Shown here one piece after another: positions 30,739 through 38,479 of a stretch of DNA of 40,940 nt (the first letter of the stretch is position 1; every line of letters begins with the position of its first letter). The translations under genes and the position numbers were made by a program. Where the stretch lies: assembly GCA_016650215.1 (NCBI GenBank), contig JAENWF010000116.1, positions 1-40,940 of the forward strand. Direction: 5' to 3'. The stretch comes from Thermoanaerobaculia bacterium (GTDB taxonomy: Bacteria > Acidobacteriota > Thermoanaerobaculia > Gp7-AA8). The notes under the pieces were generated by a model. The model was not told the DNA's origin. It made no database searches and saw only the letters and a program-made list of their open reading frames with translations.

Positions 30739-32157
30739 TCATGCGCGGGGTGACTCCAGCAGCTCGCGGATCACCTGATTCGCCATCTCCGCGTTCGCTC
30801 TCCCGCGCATCTCCTTCATGAGCTGGCCGACGAGAAAGCCGAAGATCTGAATCTTTCCGGCTCGGTACTGCTCGACCTGCGCTGGATTTCGCTCGAGCAC
30901 GAGTAAAGCGGCGTCGCGGATCGCTGCAGGATCGGAGACCTGCGAGAGTCCCTTCTTTTCGACGATCGTCTCGGGCTGATCGCCGCTTTCCGACATTTCG
31001 TCGAACACTTCCTTCGCCGCTTTGCCGCCGATCGCGCCGGAGTCGATGAGACGGATCAGTCGTCCCAGCATGGCCGGCGTCACCCGATAGTCCGCGAGCT
31101 CAGTCTTCCGGTCGTTCAGAACGCGCAGTACTTCATTGCGAACCCAGTTCGCCGCGCTTTTCGCATTCGCGGCCTCTGCCGCAGTCGCCTCGAAGAAGTC
31201 GGCGATGCCGCGATCCGCGGTCAGGACTTCCGCGTCGCCCGCACTGATCGCGTAATCCTGCTGATAGCGCGCGATGCGCTGGCGCGGGAGCAGTGGAACC
31301 GTGCCGCGGATCGACTCGATCCACGATTGCTCGATTTCGAGCGTGAGCAGATCGGGATCGGGAAAGTAGCGGTAATCGTGCGATTCTTCCTTGGTCCGCA
31401 TCGATCGCGTCTCGCCCGCGGCAGGATCGAACAGCCGCGTCTCCTGCACGATCTTCCCGCCCGACTCGAGAATCGCAGTCTGCCGTTCGATCTCGAACTC
31501 GATCGCGCGCGCCAGGTATCGGAACGAGTTCACGTTCTTCACTTCGCTGCGCGTGCCGAGGGGCGCGCCGGGACGGCGAAGGGAAACGTTCGCGTCGCAG
31601 CGGAGCGAGCCCTCCTCCATGTTTCCATCGCACGCGCCCGTGTACATGAGGATCTGGCGCAGACGCGTAAAGTACGCGGCCGCATCGGACGCTGACCGAA
31701 GATCTGGTTCGGAGACGATCTCGATCAGTGGCGTGCCTGCCCGATTGAGATCGACGAGCGAGCGGTCGCTCTCGTGCATCAGTTTGCCTGCGTCTTCCTC
31801 GATGTGAATCCGCGTGAGACGAACGGTCATGCCGCCGTTCTCCACGTGTCCCCCGGTCCCGATCGGCCGCTCGAACTGCGAGATCTGGTAACCCTTCGGA
31901 AGATCGGGATAGAAGTAGTTCTTGCGGGCGAATACCGATCGCGGCTGAACTTCGCAATCCGTCGCGATCGCCATCCTGATCGCGAGTTCCACAGCGCGCC
32001 GGTTCAGCACCGGAAGCGCGCCGGGATACGCGAGGCAGACGGGGCACACGTGCGTATTCGGCGCCGCACCAAAGCTCGTCGCGCATCCACAGAACAGCTT
32101 CGACTCCGTCAGGAGCCGCGCATGCACTTCGAGGCCGATTACTGCTTCCCACGTCAT
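30739..32157 (-). CDS. gatB: Aspartyl/glutamyl-tRNA amidotransferase subunit B
   Basis: GatB is the kinase/tRNA-binding subunit of the GatCAB enzyme that converts misacylated Glu-tRNA(Gln) or Asp-tRNA(Asn). The 472-residue product has the N-terminal cradle motif EAVIGLEVHARLLTESKLFCGC, zinc-type cysteines (CGC and CPVC), KNYFYPDLPKGYQISQ and EEDAGKLMHE. It also has SYRYFPDPDLLTL-like HDYRYFPDPDLL, and a C-terminal YqeY tail domain (RNPAQVEQYRAGKIQIFGFLVGQLMKEMRGRAN). I start at the ATG at 32157 because homology begins there. A TAAACT box 11 nt upstream may be the -10. gatA and gatC are not in the window. Confidence 0.95.
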   Translation of the reverse strand: MTWEAVIGLEVHARLLTESKLFCGCATSFGAAPNTHVCPVCLAYPGALPVLNRRAVELAIRMAIATDCEVQPRSVFARKNYFYPDLPKGYQISQFERPIGTGGHVENGGMTVRLTRIHIEEDAGKLMHESDRSLVDLNRAGTPLIEIVSEPDLRSASDAAAYFTRLRQILMYTGACDGNMEEGSLRCDANVSLRRPGAPLGTRSEVKNVNSFRYLARAIEFEIERQTAILESGGKIVQETRLFDPAAGETRSMRTKEESHDYRYFPDPDLLTLEIEQSWIESIRGTVPLLPRQRIARYQQDYAISAGDAEVLTADRGIADFFEATAAEAANAKSAANWVRNEVLRVLNDRKTELADYRVTPAMLGRLIRLIDSGAIGGKAAKEVFDEMSESGDQPETIVEKKGLSQVSDPAAIRDAALLVLERNPAQVEQYRAGKIQIFGFLVGQLMKEMRGRANAEMANQVIRELLESPRA

Positions 32158-32187
32158 GACGGACGGCGAGTTTACCGTGTTGGGAAA

Positions 32188-32334
32188 GTGGCGAGTGACG
32201 AGTGACAAGTTAGGGGGGACGGAAGACCGCCGGCTGAAGCTGGCGCCACGTCGCTTTTGAATGCTGCCACAAGCCATGCATGACGTGGCGCCGGCTTCAG
32301 CCGGCGGTCTTTCATCCCTTCCAACTCGTCACTC
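32188..32334. repeat. Nested inverted repeat with heptamer ends
   Basis: Outer GTGACGA-type units (32190-32212) face AACTCGTCACTC (32323-32334). Inside them, GAAGACCGCCGGCTGAAGCTGGCGCC... pairs with the GGCGCCGGCTTCAGCCGG block (32287-32304), flanking a 30-nt core. Two repeat families are thus combined in one element between divergent gatB and the M20 gene. Confidence 0.8.
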
Positions 32335-32345
32335 AAACCATCGTC

Positions 32346-32351
32346 TACACT
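32346..32351 (+). promoter_or_regulatory. -10 box of the amidohydrolase gene, leaderless type
   Basis: TACACT is 6 nt before the ATG at 32358. No Shine-Dalgarno is seen, and the -35 region falls in the heptamer repeat. Confidence 0.45.
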
Positions 32352-32357
32352 TCAGCC

Positions 32358-33641
32358 ATGCGCGCACTGATTCTCACGATTCTCTTTGCCTCGTCGCTGT
32401 CCGCTCAGACGCTCGACCAGCTCGCGGATAAAGCGCTTCCCTCCGTCGTCGCGACGTACAAGACGCTTCACGCAAATCCGGAGCTTTCGACGAAGGAAGA
32501 GAAAAGCGCGGCGCTCGTTGCATCGAAGCTGCGCGAGCTTGGATGGGAAGTGACTGAACGCGTCGGCAAGTACGTCGATCCTTCGCTGACCTCGTACGGC
32601 GTCGTCGCGATGATGCGCAACGGCGAGGGGCCGGTCGTACTCGTTCGCAGCGACATGGATGCTCTGCCCGTACCGGAGAGGACCGGGGTCGACTACGCGA
32701 GCAAAAATCAGGGCGTGATGCACGCCTGCGGACACGATGTGCACATGGCGACGCTCATTGGGACCGCGCAGATGCTTGCGTCGCTCAAGTCGCAGTGGCG
32801 CGGAACGGTGATGCTCGTCGGACAGCCGGCGGAGGAAGTCGTCAAGGGCGCGGATGCGATGCTACGCGACGGACTCTATGAGCGCTTCGCCCGTCCCGAC
32901 TACGCGCTGGCCCTCCACGACTGGGCCACCGTCGAGGCGGGAAAGATCGGCTGGCGCTCGGGCTACGTGCTTGCGAACAGCGACTCGATCGACATCACGG
33001 TGCGCGGGATGGGAGGACACGGCGCGGCTCCGCACACAACGCGCGATCCGATCGTCGTCGCCGCGCAGATCGTGCTTGCGTTGCAGACGCTCGTCAGCCG
33101 CGAGAACTCGCCACTCGATCCGGTCGTGATCACGGTCGGCTCGATTCACGGCGGAGCGAAGCGAAACATCATCCCGGACGAGGTGAAGCTTGCACTCACC
33201 GTGCGCACGTACAAGACCGAGGTGCGCGAACGGGTGCTTGCGTCCATCGAGCGCGTCGCGAAGGGAATCGCCCTCGCCGCAGGGATTCCCGAGAACCTCG
33301 CCCCGCTCGTTGAGGTCATTCGCAGCGAAGCCGCGCAGGCGACATACAACGACCCCGCGTTGACCGAGCGGGTCGTGAACGTCATTCGCACGAAGCTCGG
33401 TGAAGCGAATGTCGTCGAGATCGATCCCGGAATGGCAGGCGAGGACTTTGGCCGCTTCGGACTCGACCGCAAGATTCCCGTCTCACTGCTGATGGTCGGT
33501 GCCGCCGATCCCGCCCGCATCGCCGCCGGACAGCGTCTCCCTTCGCTCCACTCCAGCGAGTTTGCCCCTCCTCCGGAGCTCACGCTGCGGACCGGGATGC
33601 GCGCGATGACAGTCGCGGTAATGGAGCTGCTGCGGAGATGA
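32358..33641 (+). CDS. Secreted M20-family amidohydrolase
   Basis: The 427-residue metal-dependent amidohydrolase belongs to the hippurate/IAA-amino-acid hydrolase branch of M20. A signal peptide (about 1-17, ending LSAQ) implies a periplasmic location. Catalytic and metal motifs are RSDMDALPV, HACGHDVHMA, GQPAEE and the dimerisation lid GMGGHGAAPHTTRDP, followed by GAKRNIIPDEV and a C-terminal LHSSEFAPP containing the metal-binding histidine. The N-terminal HANPELSTKEE is typical. I start at 32358 because the upstream extension is repeat-derived and the signal peptide begins there. Confidence 0.92.
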   Translation: MRALILTILFASSLSAQTLDQLADKALPSVVATYKTLHANPELSTKEEKSAALVASKLRELGWEVTERVGKYVDPSLTSYGVVAMMRNGEGPVVLVRSDMDALPVPERTGVDYASKNQGVMHACGHDVHMATLIGTAQMLASLKSQWRGTVMLVGQPAEEVVKGADAMLRDGLYERFARPDYALALHDWATVEAGKIGWRSGYVLANSDSIDITVRGMGGHGAAPHTTRDPIVVAAQIVLALQTLVSRENSPLDPVVITVGSIHGGAKRNIIPDEVKLALTVRTYKTEVRERVLASIERVAKGIALAAGIPENLAPLVEVIRSEAAQATYNDPALTERVVNVIRTKLGEANVVEIDPGMAGEDFGRFGLDRKIPVSLLMVGAADPARIAAGQRLPSLHSSEFAPPPELTLRTGMRAMTVAVMELLRR

Positions 33642-33762
33642 GGACTGAGGGATGAGTCAAGCATCAGCATTCAACATTCCCGTCTCCCTCAGCGGGGTAA
33701 CGGGAATGTTGAATGTTAAATGTTGAATGTTGACCTCCCTCAGTCTTCATCACTCAGTCCTC
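33638..33762. repeat. Nested heptamer arrays (GAGGACT and AATGTTG types)
   Basis: Outer GAGGACT and GAGGGAT units pair with inverted TCAGTCT, TCATCAC, TCAGTCC. Nested inside are AATGTTG, AATGTTA, AATGTTG, AATGTTG, which face an inverted CATTCAACATTCCCG. The first unit overlaps the stop codon of the amidohydrolase gene. Two unrelated 7-bp sequences are therefore nested in one hairpin-forming element. Confidence 0.85.
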
Positions 33763-33768
33763 TAAACT
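33763..33768 (+). promoter_or_regulatory. -10 box of the hydrolase gene, leaderless type
   Basis: TAAACT lies 6 nt before the ATG at 33775. The preceding bases are heptamer repeat, and no Shine-Dalgarno is present. Confidence 0.5.
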
Positions 33769-33774
33769 ACTCCC

Positions 33775-34389
33775 ATGCACATGATCTTCGACGGTCCCCC
33801 CGACGCGCCGAAGTTTCTGATCGCTCATGGCGCAGGTGGCGCGATGGATACGCCGTGGATGAACCGTGTCGCGACGGGGCTTGCAACGCGCGGGATTCGG
33901 GTCGTCCGATTCGAGTTTCCGTACATGGCGGCGCGGCGGCATGGAGGGAAGCGTGGTGCGCCCGATCGTGCGCCGGTACTTCTCAGCTCGTGGAAGGCAG
34001 CGATCGCCGAAACCGGGGATCCCCGCACGCTCGCCATCGGCGGCAAGTCGCTCGGCGGTCGGATGGCGAGCATGATCGCCGATGAGATGCAGGTCCACAG
34101 GCTCATCTGCTTCGGCTATCCGTTTCATCCGCCGGGCGACACGACGAGGCTGAGGACGGAACATCTCGCGGATCTCAGCACCCCGACGCTCATCATTCAG
34201 GGAACACGCGATCCATTCGGCAACCAGGGTGAGGTGGCGCAGTACAAACTGTCGGCGTCGATCGAGGTGGCGTGGCTCGAGGACGGTGACCATTCGTTCA
34301 AGCCGCGCGTCTCCTCTGGAACGACCGAAAAGGCGAATCTGGAACGGGCGATCGACCTCGCGGCAGCATCCATTTTTGGTGAGGACTAG
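33775..34389 (+). CDS. Small alpha/beta-fold hydrolase (KAN-type)
   Basis: The 204-residue cytosolic hydrolase has an oxyanion segment LIAHGAGGAMDTPWM and a nucleophile elbow GGKSLGGRMAS (S92). The acid is D146 in GTRDPFG, and the histidine is H173 in EDGDHSFKPR. This compact form matches, from memory, the uncharacterised KAN-type alpha/beta hydrolases, often annotated as dienelactone hydrolase-like. Catalytic residues are complete, but the substrate is unknown. It probably forms its own short transcript. Confidence 0.88.
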   Translation: MHMIFDGPPDAPKFLIAHGAGGAMDTPWMNRVATGLATRGIRVVRFEFPYMAARRHGGKRGAPDRAPVLLSSWKAAIAETGDPRTLAIGGKSLGGRMASMIADEMQVHRLICFGYPFHPPGDTTRLRTEHLADLSTPTLIIQGTRDPFGNQGEVAQYKLSASIEVAWLEDGDHSFKPRVSSGTTEKANLERAIDLAAASIFGED

Positions 34390-34409
34390 CTTTGGGCCGC
34401 AGCTTGCAC

Positions 34410-34415
34410 CACAAT
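34410..34415 (+). promoter_or_regulatory. Possible -10 box of the response-regulator gene
   Basis: CACAAT is 7 nt before the ATG at 34423. The box is weaker than others in the window, but the spacing matches the leaderless pattern. Confidence 0.3.
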
Positions 34416-34422
34416 TCCGGAA

Positions 34423-34827
34423 ATGCCACCGCGCGCCCTGGTGGTCGAGGACGACCGAAACACGCGCGACGCTCTTCGCGCCATTATCGAGGGAGAGGGC
34501 TGGATCGTTGACGTTGCCGCCGATGGCGAAACGGCAATTGAACACCTCTCCGAGCTCGAATACGCCCTCATTCTGATCGATATCGTTCTGCCGAAGATGA
34601 ACGGCACCGACGTGATGGAACATCTCGAGGCGACGAACCCCTCAGCGCTCGAGAACGTCGTGGTCGTGACGGGAGTCGCAACCAAGGACATCGCCGCGCT
34701 TTTCCCCGCGGTTCGAGCGACGCTAGCCAAGCCAGTTTTGCCCGCGCGCCTGCGGGCGACCGTGAAGCAATACATGCTCGCCTGGGAGGCGAGCCATCGT
34801 TCCAGCGATACTTCCTCGGTGGCGTGA
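34423..34827 (+). CDS. Single-domain response regulator (CheY-like)
   Basis: The 134-residue protein is a receiver domain only. It has the acidic pair VVEDDRN, the phosphoacceptor D53 in ILIDIVLPKMNG, the switch threonine in VVVTGVATK and the lysine in LAKPVLP. No output domain follows, so it acts by protein contact or within a phosphorelay. No histidine kinase is in the window. A second stand-alone receiver is at 40511-40921. Confidence 0.9.
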   Translation: MPPRALVVEDDRNTRDALRAIIEGEGWIVDVAADGETAIEHLSELEYALILIDIVLPKMNGTDVMEHLEATNPSALENVVVVTGVATKDIAALFPAVRATLAKPVLPARLRATVKQYMLAWEASHRSSDTSSVA

Positions 34828-34879
34828 TCCGGCGCTGCGCACGCTCGATGCACGTGCGAAACCAGCGGATGGTGGGAGA

Positions 34880-36040
34880 ATGAGCTTCGTGCGGATCAGC
34901 ATCATCATCGTTGCAATCGGTTCCATCTTGAACTTCAGCGCGCTCGCGGCGGATGTGCCCGAGCCCGTATCGATGCTCGAGCGGGGAGTCGCGTCGTATC
35001 GCGCAGGTGACTTTGCGGCAGCGGCGAAAGACCTCGATGCTGCCGCGCATGGATTTCTCTCGCCGGAGTTGATGCAGAGCTACGTCAACACCGGGCAGAT
35101 GGCTAATCTCGACAAACTGGAGACGGCACTCGTCTACCTCGCGCTGGCGCACGCGCGGCTCGGCGACGAACCGAGGGCGCGCGACGCGATCCTTCGCCTC
35201 GTGGCCGCGGAACGGATCGCGCCCACATTCGCGACGCTCCCGCTTCCGGCCGATGCCGCCGAGTTCGAATCGATCGCCGCCCGCCTGGTCCCCGCAACCT
35301 CGCTGAAGACGGGCATAGCACCGGTGCAGATCGCGCAAGTCACACCGCCGGCGCAACCGGCACCTGAGCAACCGTTATCTGCGCAAGCAGCGCCTCCTCC
35401 TATTCAGTCCTCAGACCTCAGTCCTCAGTCCTCGGCGCCATCAACGCGCGAGAAGGACCTCGCCGCGCAACTCGCGCGAGAGCGGGCGGAGCGTGAAACG
35501 ATGATCGAGGAGCGACTGGCGCAGGAGCGCGTGAAGATCGAACGCGAAGCGACGGCGCGGATTGCCGCGGCGGAGCGTTCGGCACAGCAGCAGGTCGCGG
35601 CGGCGGAGCGCTCGATTGAAGAACGCGTCGCGGCAGAGCGCGTCAAGCAAAGTGTCGCTTTGCCGCCGATCGTCGGACGCCGCGCGTGGCTCATTGCGCT
35701 ACGCGAGGCATATGCCTACGGTGCCAACGGACAGTTGCGGCAGGCGAATGCGATCTATAACCGGATGGCCGAGGACGATGGAGTGCCGCGCGATGTCCTC
35801 GCGGAAGCGGCGGTCGGGTTGTATCAGACGGGCGCGTATCGCGATGCGGTCCGCGCATTCGAGCGGTTCAGAACGTTTGCGAGAGGGGACGAGGACCTGA
35901 GGTACTACAACGCGGTCGCGCTCTACGAGATCGGCCGCTACGATGACGCGCGGCGGGAGCTCGCGTGCGCCTTGCCGTTCATCGAGCCGAACGATCACGT
36001 GACGCGCTATCGCGCGAAGATCGAGGCGGTGGCCCGATGA
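34880..36040 (+). CDS. Secreted TPR-like protein with a coiled-coil
   Basis: The 386-residue protein has an N-terminal signal peptide or anchor (about 8-23). A TPR-like helical region follows (MLERGVASYRAGDFAAAAKDLDAAA, then ETALVYLALAHARLGDEPRARDAILRL). Next are a proline- and serine-rich linker (about 155-188), a highly charged coiled-coil (about 190-255) and a second TPR-like region (LREAYAYGANGQLRQANAIYNRMAED...GLYQTGAYRDAVRAFERF). Part of the linker (PPIQSSDLSPQSSAPS) is encoded by heptamer repeats. A GGGAG ribosome-binding site precedes the ATG. The next gene overlaps by 4 bp. Function is probably in an envelope assembly, but the partner is unknown. Confidence 0.82.
   Translation: MSFVRISIIIVAIGSILNFSALAADVPEPVSMLERGVASYRAGDFAAAAKDLDAAAHGFLSPELMQSYVNTGQMANLDKLETALVYLALAHARLGDEPRARDAILRLVAAERIAPTFATLPLPADAAEFESIAARLVPATSLKTGIAPVQIAQVTPPAQPAPEQPLSAQAAPPPIQSSDLSPQSSAPSTREKDLAAQLARERAERETMIEERLAQERVKIEREATARIAAAERSAQQQVAAAERSIEERVAAERVKQSVALPPIVGRRAWLIALREAYAYGANGQLRQANAIYNRMAEDDGVPRDVLAEAAVGLYQTGAYRDAVRAFERFRTFARGDEDLRYYNAVALYEIGRYDDARRELACALPFIEPNDHVTRYRAKIEAVAR
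35402..35436. repeat. Heptamer repeat inside a coding sequence
   Basis: TCAGTCC, TCAGACC, TCAGTCC, TCAGTCC then TCGGCGC run through the linker of the TPR-like gene. These are the same units as in the intergenic arrays at 6454 and 22042. The reading frame stays open, encoding a Ser/Pro-rich stretch. Confidence 0.75.
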
Positions 36041-37164
36041 AACGCTCGTTGGCGTTCTTCGTCGCTCTGTTCGCCACGACGTCGATCCTCGCACAGTCAC
36101 GTGCGTTGAACCCGACGGTGAAGGTCGGATCTCGCACGAACATCGCGATCCCGGCCGAGTGCGAAGAGGGCGCGGTTCCGCAGCCGACACCGCGTGTACA
36201 GGTCGCCGAGATTCCGCAGGAGCGCGAAACGAGGGCGGCCGACATGCAGGCGCCTCGCAGCAACGATCTCCGCACGCAGTTTCGCGAGCTGCATGCTGTG
36301 GCCGGGCGCGGCGACCGTGAAGAGTTCACCCGCATGCTCGCCGTCGTGCGCGGCACAGTCGCCGCCTATCCGCCGGGCGGCGAGAAAAGTGCGGCAAGCG
36401 AATCGATCGCGGTCTACAGCGACATCGATCGTCTCTGGGCATACCAGTATTCATCTCCGACCGGCGCGTTCTTCGATCCGACCGCGCAGGACGGCGCGCT
36501 TCTGAAGATGCTCAACAGCTATCGCGGATTCGAAGAAGCGATGCGCCGCGATGTCATCGTCGACTCGAACGGCACGCGCCTCTATCCGACTCGAGAGAGC
36601 CGCGACTTCCTTCTTCGCGAAGCGTCGCAGCGCATCGCACGCCTCGGGGTGCGATCGACCGCTCCGGCGGTTGTGGTCGCCCCTTCCCCTGTCCCGGAGA
36701 AGCCGCGCGCCAGCTCAACAACGCCTCCGCCACCACCTCGCGTCGCGCGCGCCTCACGTCCCGTTTCGAGACGTCCTCGCTCCACAACGTCAGCTCCTTC
36801 GAAGAAACAGCGAACGCGGCACTCTGCGAAAAGGACTTCACCGATTCCGTCTCCTTCGAAGTCCGTCGTGGAAGAGCCGCCCGTGCCGCCCGGCGTAATC
36901 AGCACACCGAGCGAACCGCCGCAGGCTGCAGCCGTCGCGACGCAAACCGAGACCTCGCCAGCGACGATCGACAGCGTGCCGCCGCCGGTTACGACCATGG
37001 CGACGGAAACAACTGCAACTCGGACATCCGAGATCGTGCCCGCGGACGACACCCGCCCGACTCCCGCGCAGAGATCGGCGCGCGGCCGCAACATCATCAT
37101 GCCGCTCGTGCTGATTCTGATTGGCGTCGGCGTGCTGATCGTCCTCTTCCGCGCTTCGTCATGA
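36037..37164 (+). CDS. Membrane-anchored proline/threonine-rich protein
   Basis: The 375-residue product has a signal peptide (about 1-20, ending LAQS). A folded part (about 70-215) includes REEFTRMLAVVRGTVAAYPPGGEKSAASESIAVYSDIDRLWAYQYSSP. A long low-complexity Pro/Ser/Thr/Arg region (about 220-345) follows. The C-terminus is a hydrophobic helix (IIMPLVLILIGVGVLIVLF) at the very end. The ATGA overlap with the TPR gene implies a joint role at the envelope. I recognise no family. The upstream in-frame start is rejected because the signal peptide begins at 36037. Confidence 0.78.
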   Translation: MKRSLAFFVALFATTSILAQSRALNPTVKVGSRTNIAIPAECEEGAVPQPTPRVQVAEIPQERETRAADMQAPRSNDLRTQFRELHAVAGRGDREEFTRMLAVVRGTVAAYPPGGEKSAASESIAVYSDIDRLWAYQYSSPTGAFFDPTAQDGALLKMLNSYRGFEEAMRRDVIVDSNGTRLYPTRESRDFLLREASQRIARLGVRSTAPAVVVAPSPVPEKPRASSTTPPPPPRVARASRPVSRRPRSTTSAPSKKQRTRHSAKRTSPIPSPSKSVVEEPPVPPGVISTPSEPPQAAAVATQTETSPATIDSVPPPVTTMATETTATRTSEIVPADDTRPTPAQRSARGRNIIMPLVLILIGVGVLIVLFRASS

Positions 37165-37213
37165 AATGAGAGGTTGCCGGACTCTGTTCGGCAACCTAGA
37201 ATCCAACCGGTTC

Positions 37214-37290
37214 GCGCCCATAGCTCAGCTGGATAGAGCGACAGCCTCCGGAGCTGTAGGTCGTAGGTTCGAATCCTACTGGGCGCACCA
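37214..37290 (+). tRNA. tRNA-Arg (anticodon CCG)
   Basis: A complete cloverleaf is visible. The acceptor GCGCCCA (37214-37220) pairs with TGGGCGC (37280-37286). The D stem is GCTC/GAGC. The anticodon stem ACAGC/GCTGT encloses CTCCGGA, giving anticodon CCG. The T stem is GTAGG/CCTAC with TTCGAAT. Discriminator A and an encoded CCA end (37288-37290) follow. Confidence 0.96.
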
Positions 37291-37318
37291 AACTCCTTCG
37301 CTTCGTGCGTCGCGTCTG

Positions 37319-37324
37319 TATAAT
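37319..37324 (+). promoter_or_regulatory. Consensus -10 box of prs, leaderless type
   Basis: TATAAT lies 7 nt before the TTG at 37332 and 29 nt after the tRNA end. It fixes the TTG as the likely start. The in-frame GTG at 37305 is upstream of the box. Confidence 0.6.
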
Positions 37325-37331
37325 CACCCGC

Positions 37332-38276
37332 TTGTCGCGTCCTCTGAAGGTCTTCTCAGGCCGCTCCCATCCCGTTCTCGCTCACGAGATCTGTTCGCGC
37401 CTCGGCGTGCAGCCGGGGCACGTGAGTCTCTACAGCTTCTCGGATGGCGAGAACTACGTACAGATCGATGAGAACGTCCGCGGTGCCGACGTCTTCGTGA
37501 TCCAGCCGACCTGCCCGCCGGTCAACGACTCACTGATGGAGTTGCTGATCATGCTCGACGCATTCAAGCGCTCGTCGGCGAGCCGCGTCACGGCAGTGCT
37601 GCCGTACTACGGTTACGCGCGGCAGGATCGGAAAGACAAGCCGCGTGTTCCGATCACCTCGAAGCTCGTCGCCGATCTGATCACCGCAGCCGGCGCCGAT
37701 CGCGTCCTCACCGTCGATCTGCATGCGCCGCAGATCCAGGGCTTCTTCAACATCCCCGTGGACCACCTTTTCGCTGCGCCGGTGATTGTCGGACATCTGA
37801 AGAAGATGGGACTCGAGGACCTCACGATCGTCTCGCCCGACGCCGGGGGCGTGGAGCGCGCGCGGGCGTACGCGAAGCGTCTCGGCGCGACGCTGGCCAT
37901 CATCGACAAGCGCCGCGTCGCCGCGAATCAGACCGAGGTGATGAACATCATCGGCGACGTCAAAGGCCGCAACGTGCTGATCGTCGACGACATCATCGAC
38001 ACCGGAGGCACGCTGATCCACTCGGTTCAGGCGCTCGAGGCGCATGGCGCGAAGTCGATCTCTGCCTCGTGCACGCACGCCGTTCTGTCAGGACCGGCGG
38101 TCACCCGGATCAATGGATCGAATCTGACGAAGGTCATCGCAACGAACAGCATGCCGACAGCCGACAAGGAGCAGGAATGCTCGAAGCTGATGACGCTGTC
38201 GATCGGCGAGCTGCTGGCAGAGGCGCTCAAGCGGATCCATAATGAGGATTCGGTGAGCTCGCTCTTCGAGATGTAG
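37332..38276 (+). CDS. prs: Ribose-phosphate pyrophosphokinase
   Basis: Prs makes PRPP from ribose 5-phosphate and ATP for nucleotide, histidine and tryptophan synthesis. From TTG at 37332 the product is 314 residues, the usual length, and starts SRPLKVFSGRSHPVLAHEIC. Motifs are SDGENYVQI, LPYYGYARQDRKDKPRVPI, LTVDLHAPQIQGFF, VSPDAGGVERAR and the PRPP loop VLIVDDIIDTGGTL. It is followed by rplY, a common neighbour, after an inverted-repeat element. Confidence 0.95.
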   Translation: MSRPLKVFSGRSHPVLAHEICSRLGVQPGHVSLYSFSDGENYVQIDENVRGADVFVIQPTCPPVNDSLMELLIMLDAFKRSSASRVTAVLPYYGYARQDRKDKPRVPITSKLVADLITAAGADRVLTVDLHAPQIQGFFNIPVDHLFAAPVIVGHLKKMGLEDLTIVSPDAGGVERARAYAKRLGATLAIIDKRRVAANQTEVMNIIGDVKGRNVLIVDDIIDTGGTLIHSVQALEAHGAKSISASCTHAVLSGPAVTRINGSNLTKVIATNSMPTADKEQECSKLMTLSIGELLAEALKRIHNEDSVSSLFEM

Positions 38277-38288
38277 TGGGGCGTAAGC

Positions 38289-38410
38289 GGAACCCTGAGC
38301 GAAGCGAAGGGTCAATGGTGGCACCGGCAGGTTTGGCCACGGCACCATTTTCTGGCAAGCTGGCCCCGGTGTCACCGTTGATCCTTCGCCGTCTTCGCGG
38401 CTCAGGATGA
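38289..38410. repeat. Long inverted-repeat element with mixed arms (CCTGAG family, copy 6)
   Basis: The left arm is of the GAAGCGAAGG subtype (CCCTGAGCGAAGCGAAGGGT) and the right arm of the CCGCGAAGACGGC subtype. The core GGTGGCACCGG pairs with CCGGTGTCACC. It fills most of the 203-bp prs-rplY gap, in which no gene is seen. Confidence 0.86.
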
Positions 38411-38479
38411 CCGGGGATAGGAATAATGTAGTGTTCTGTTCGTTTTCCCTGCTTCGCGGTATCTCACAAAGGAGTCACC

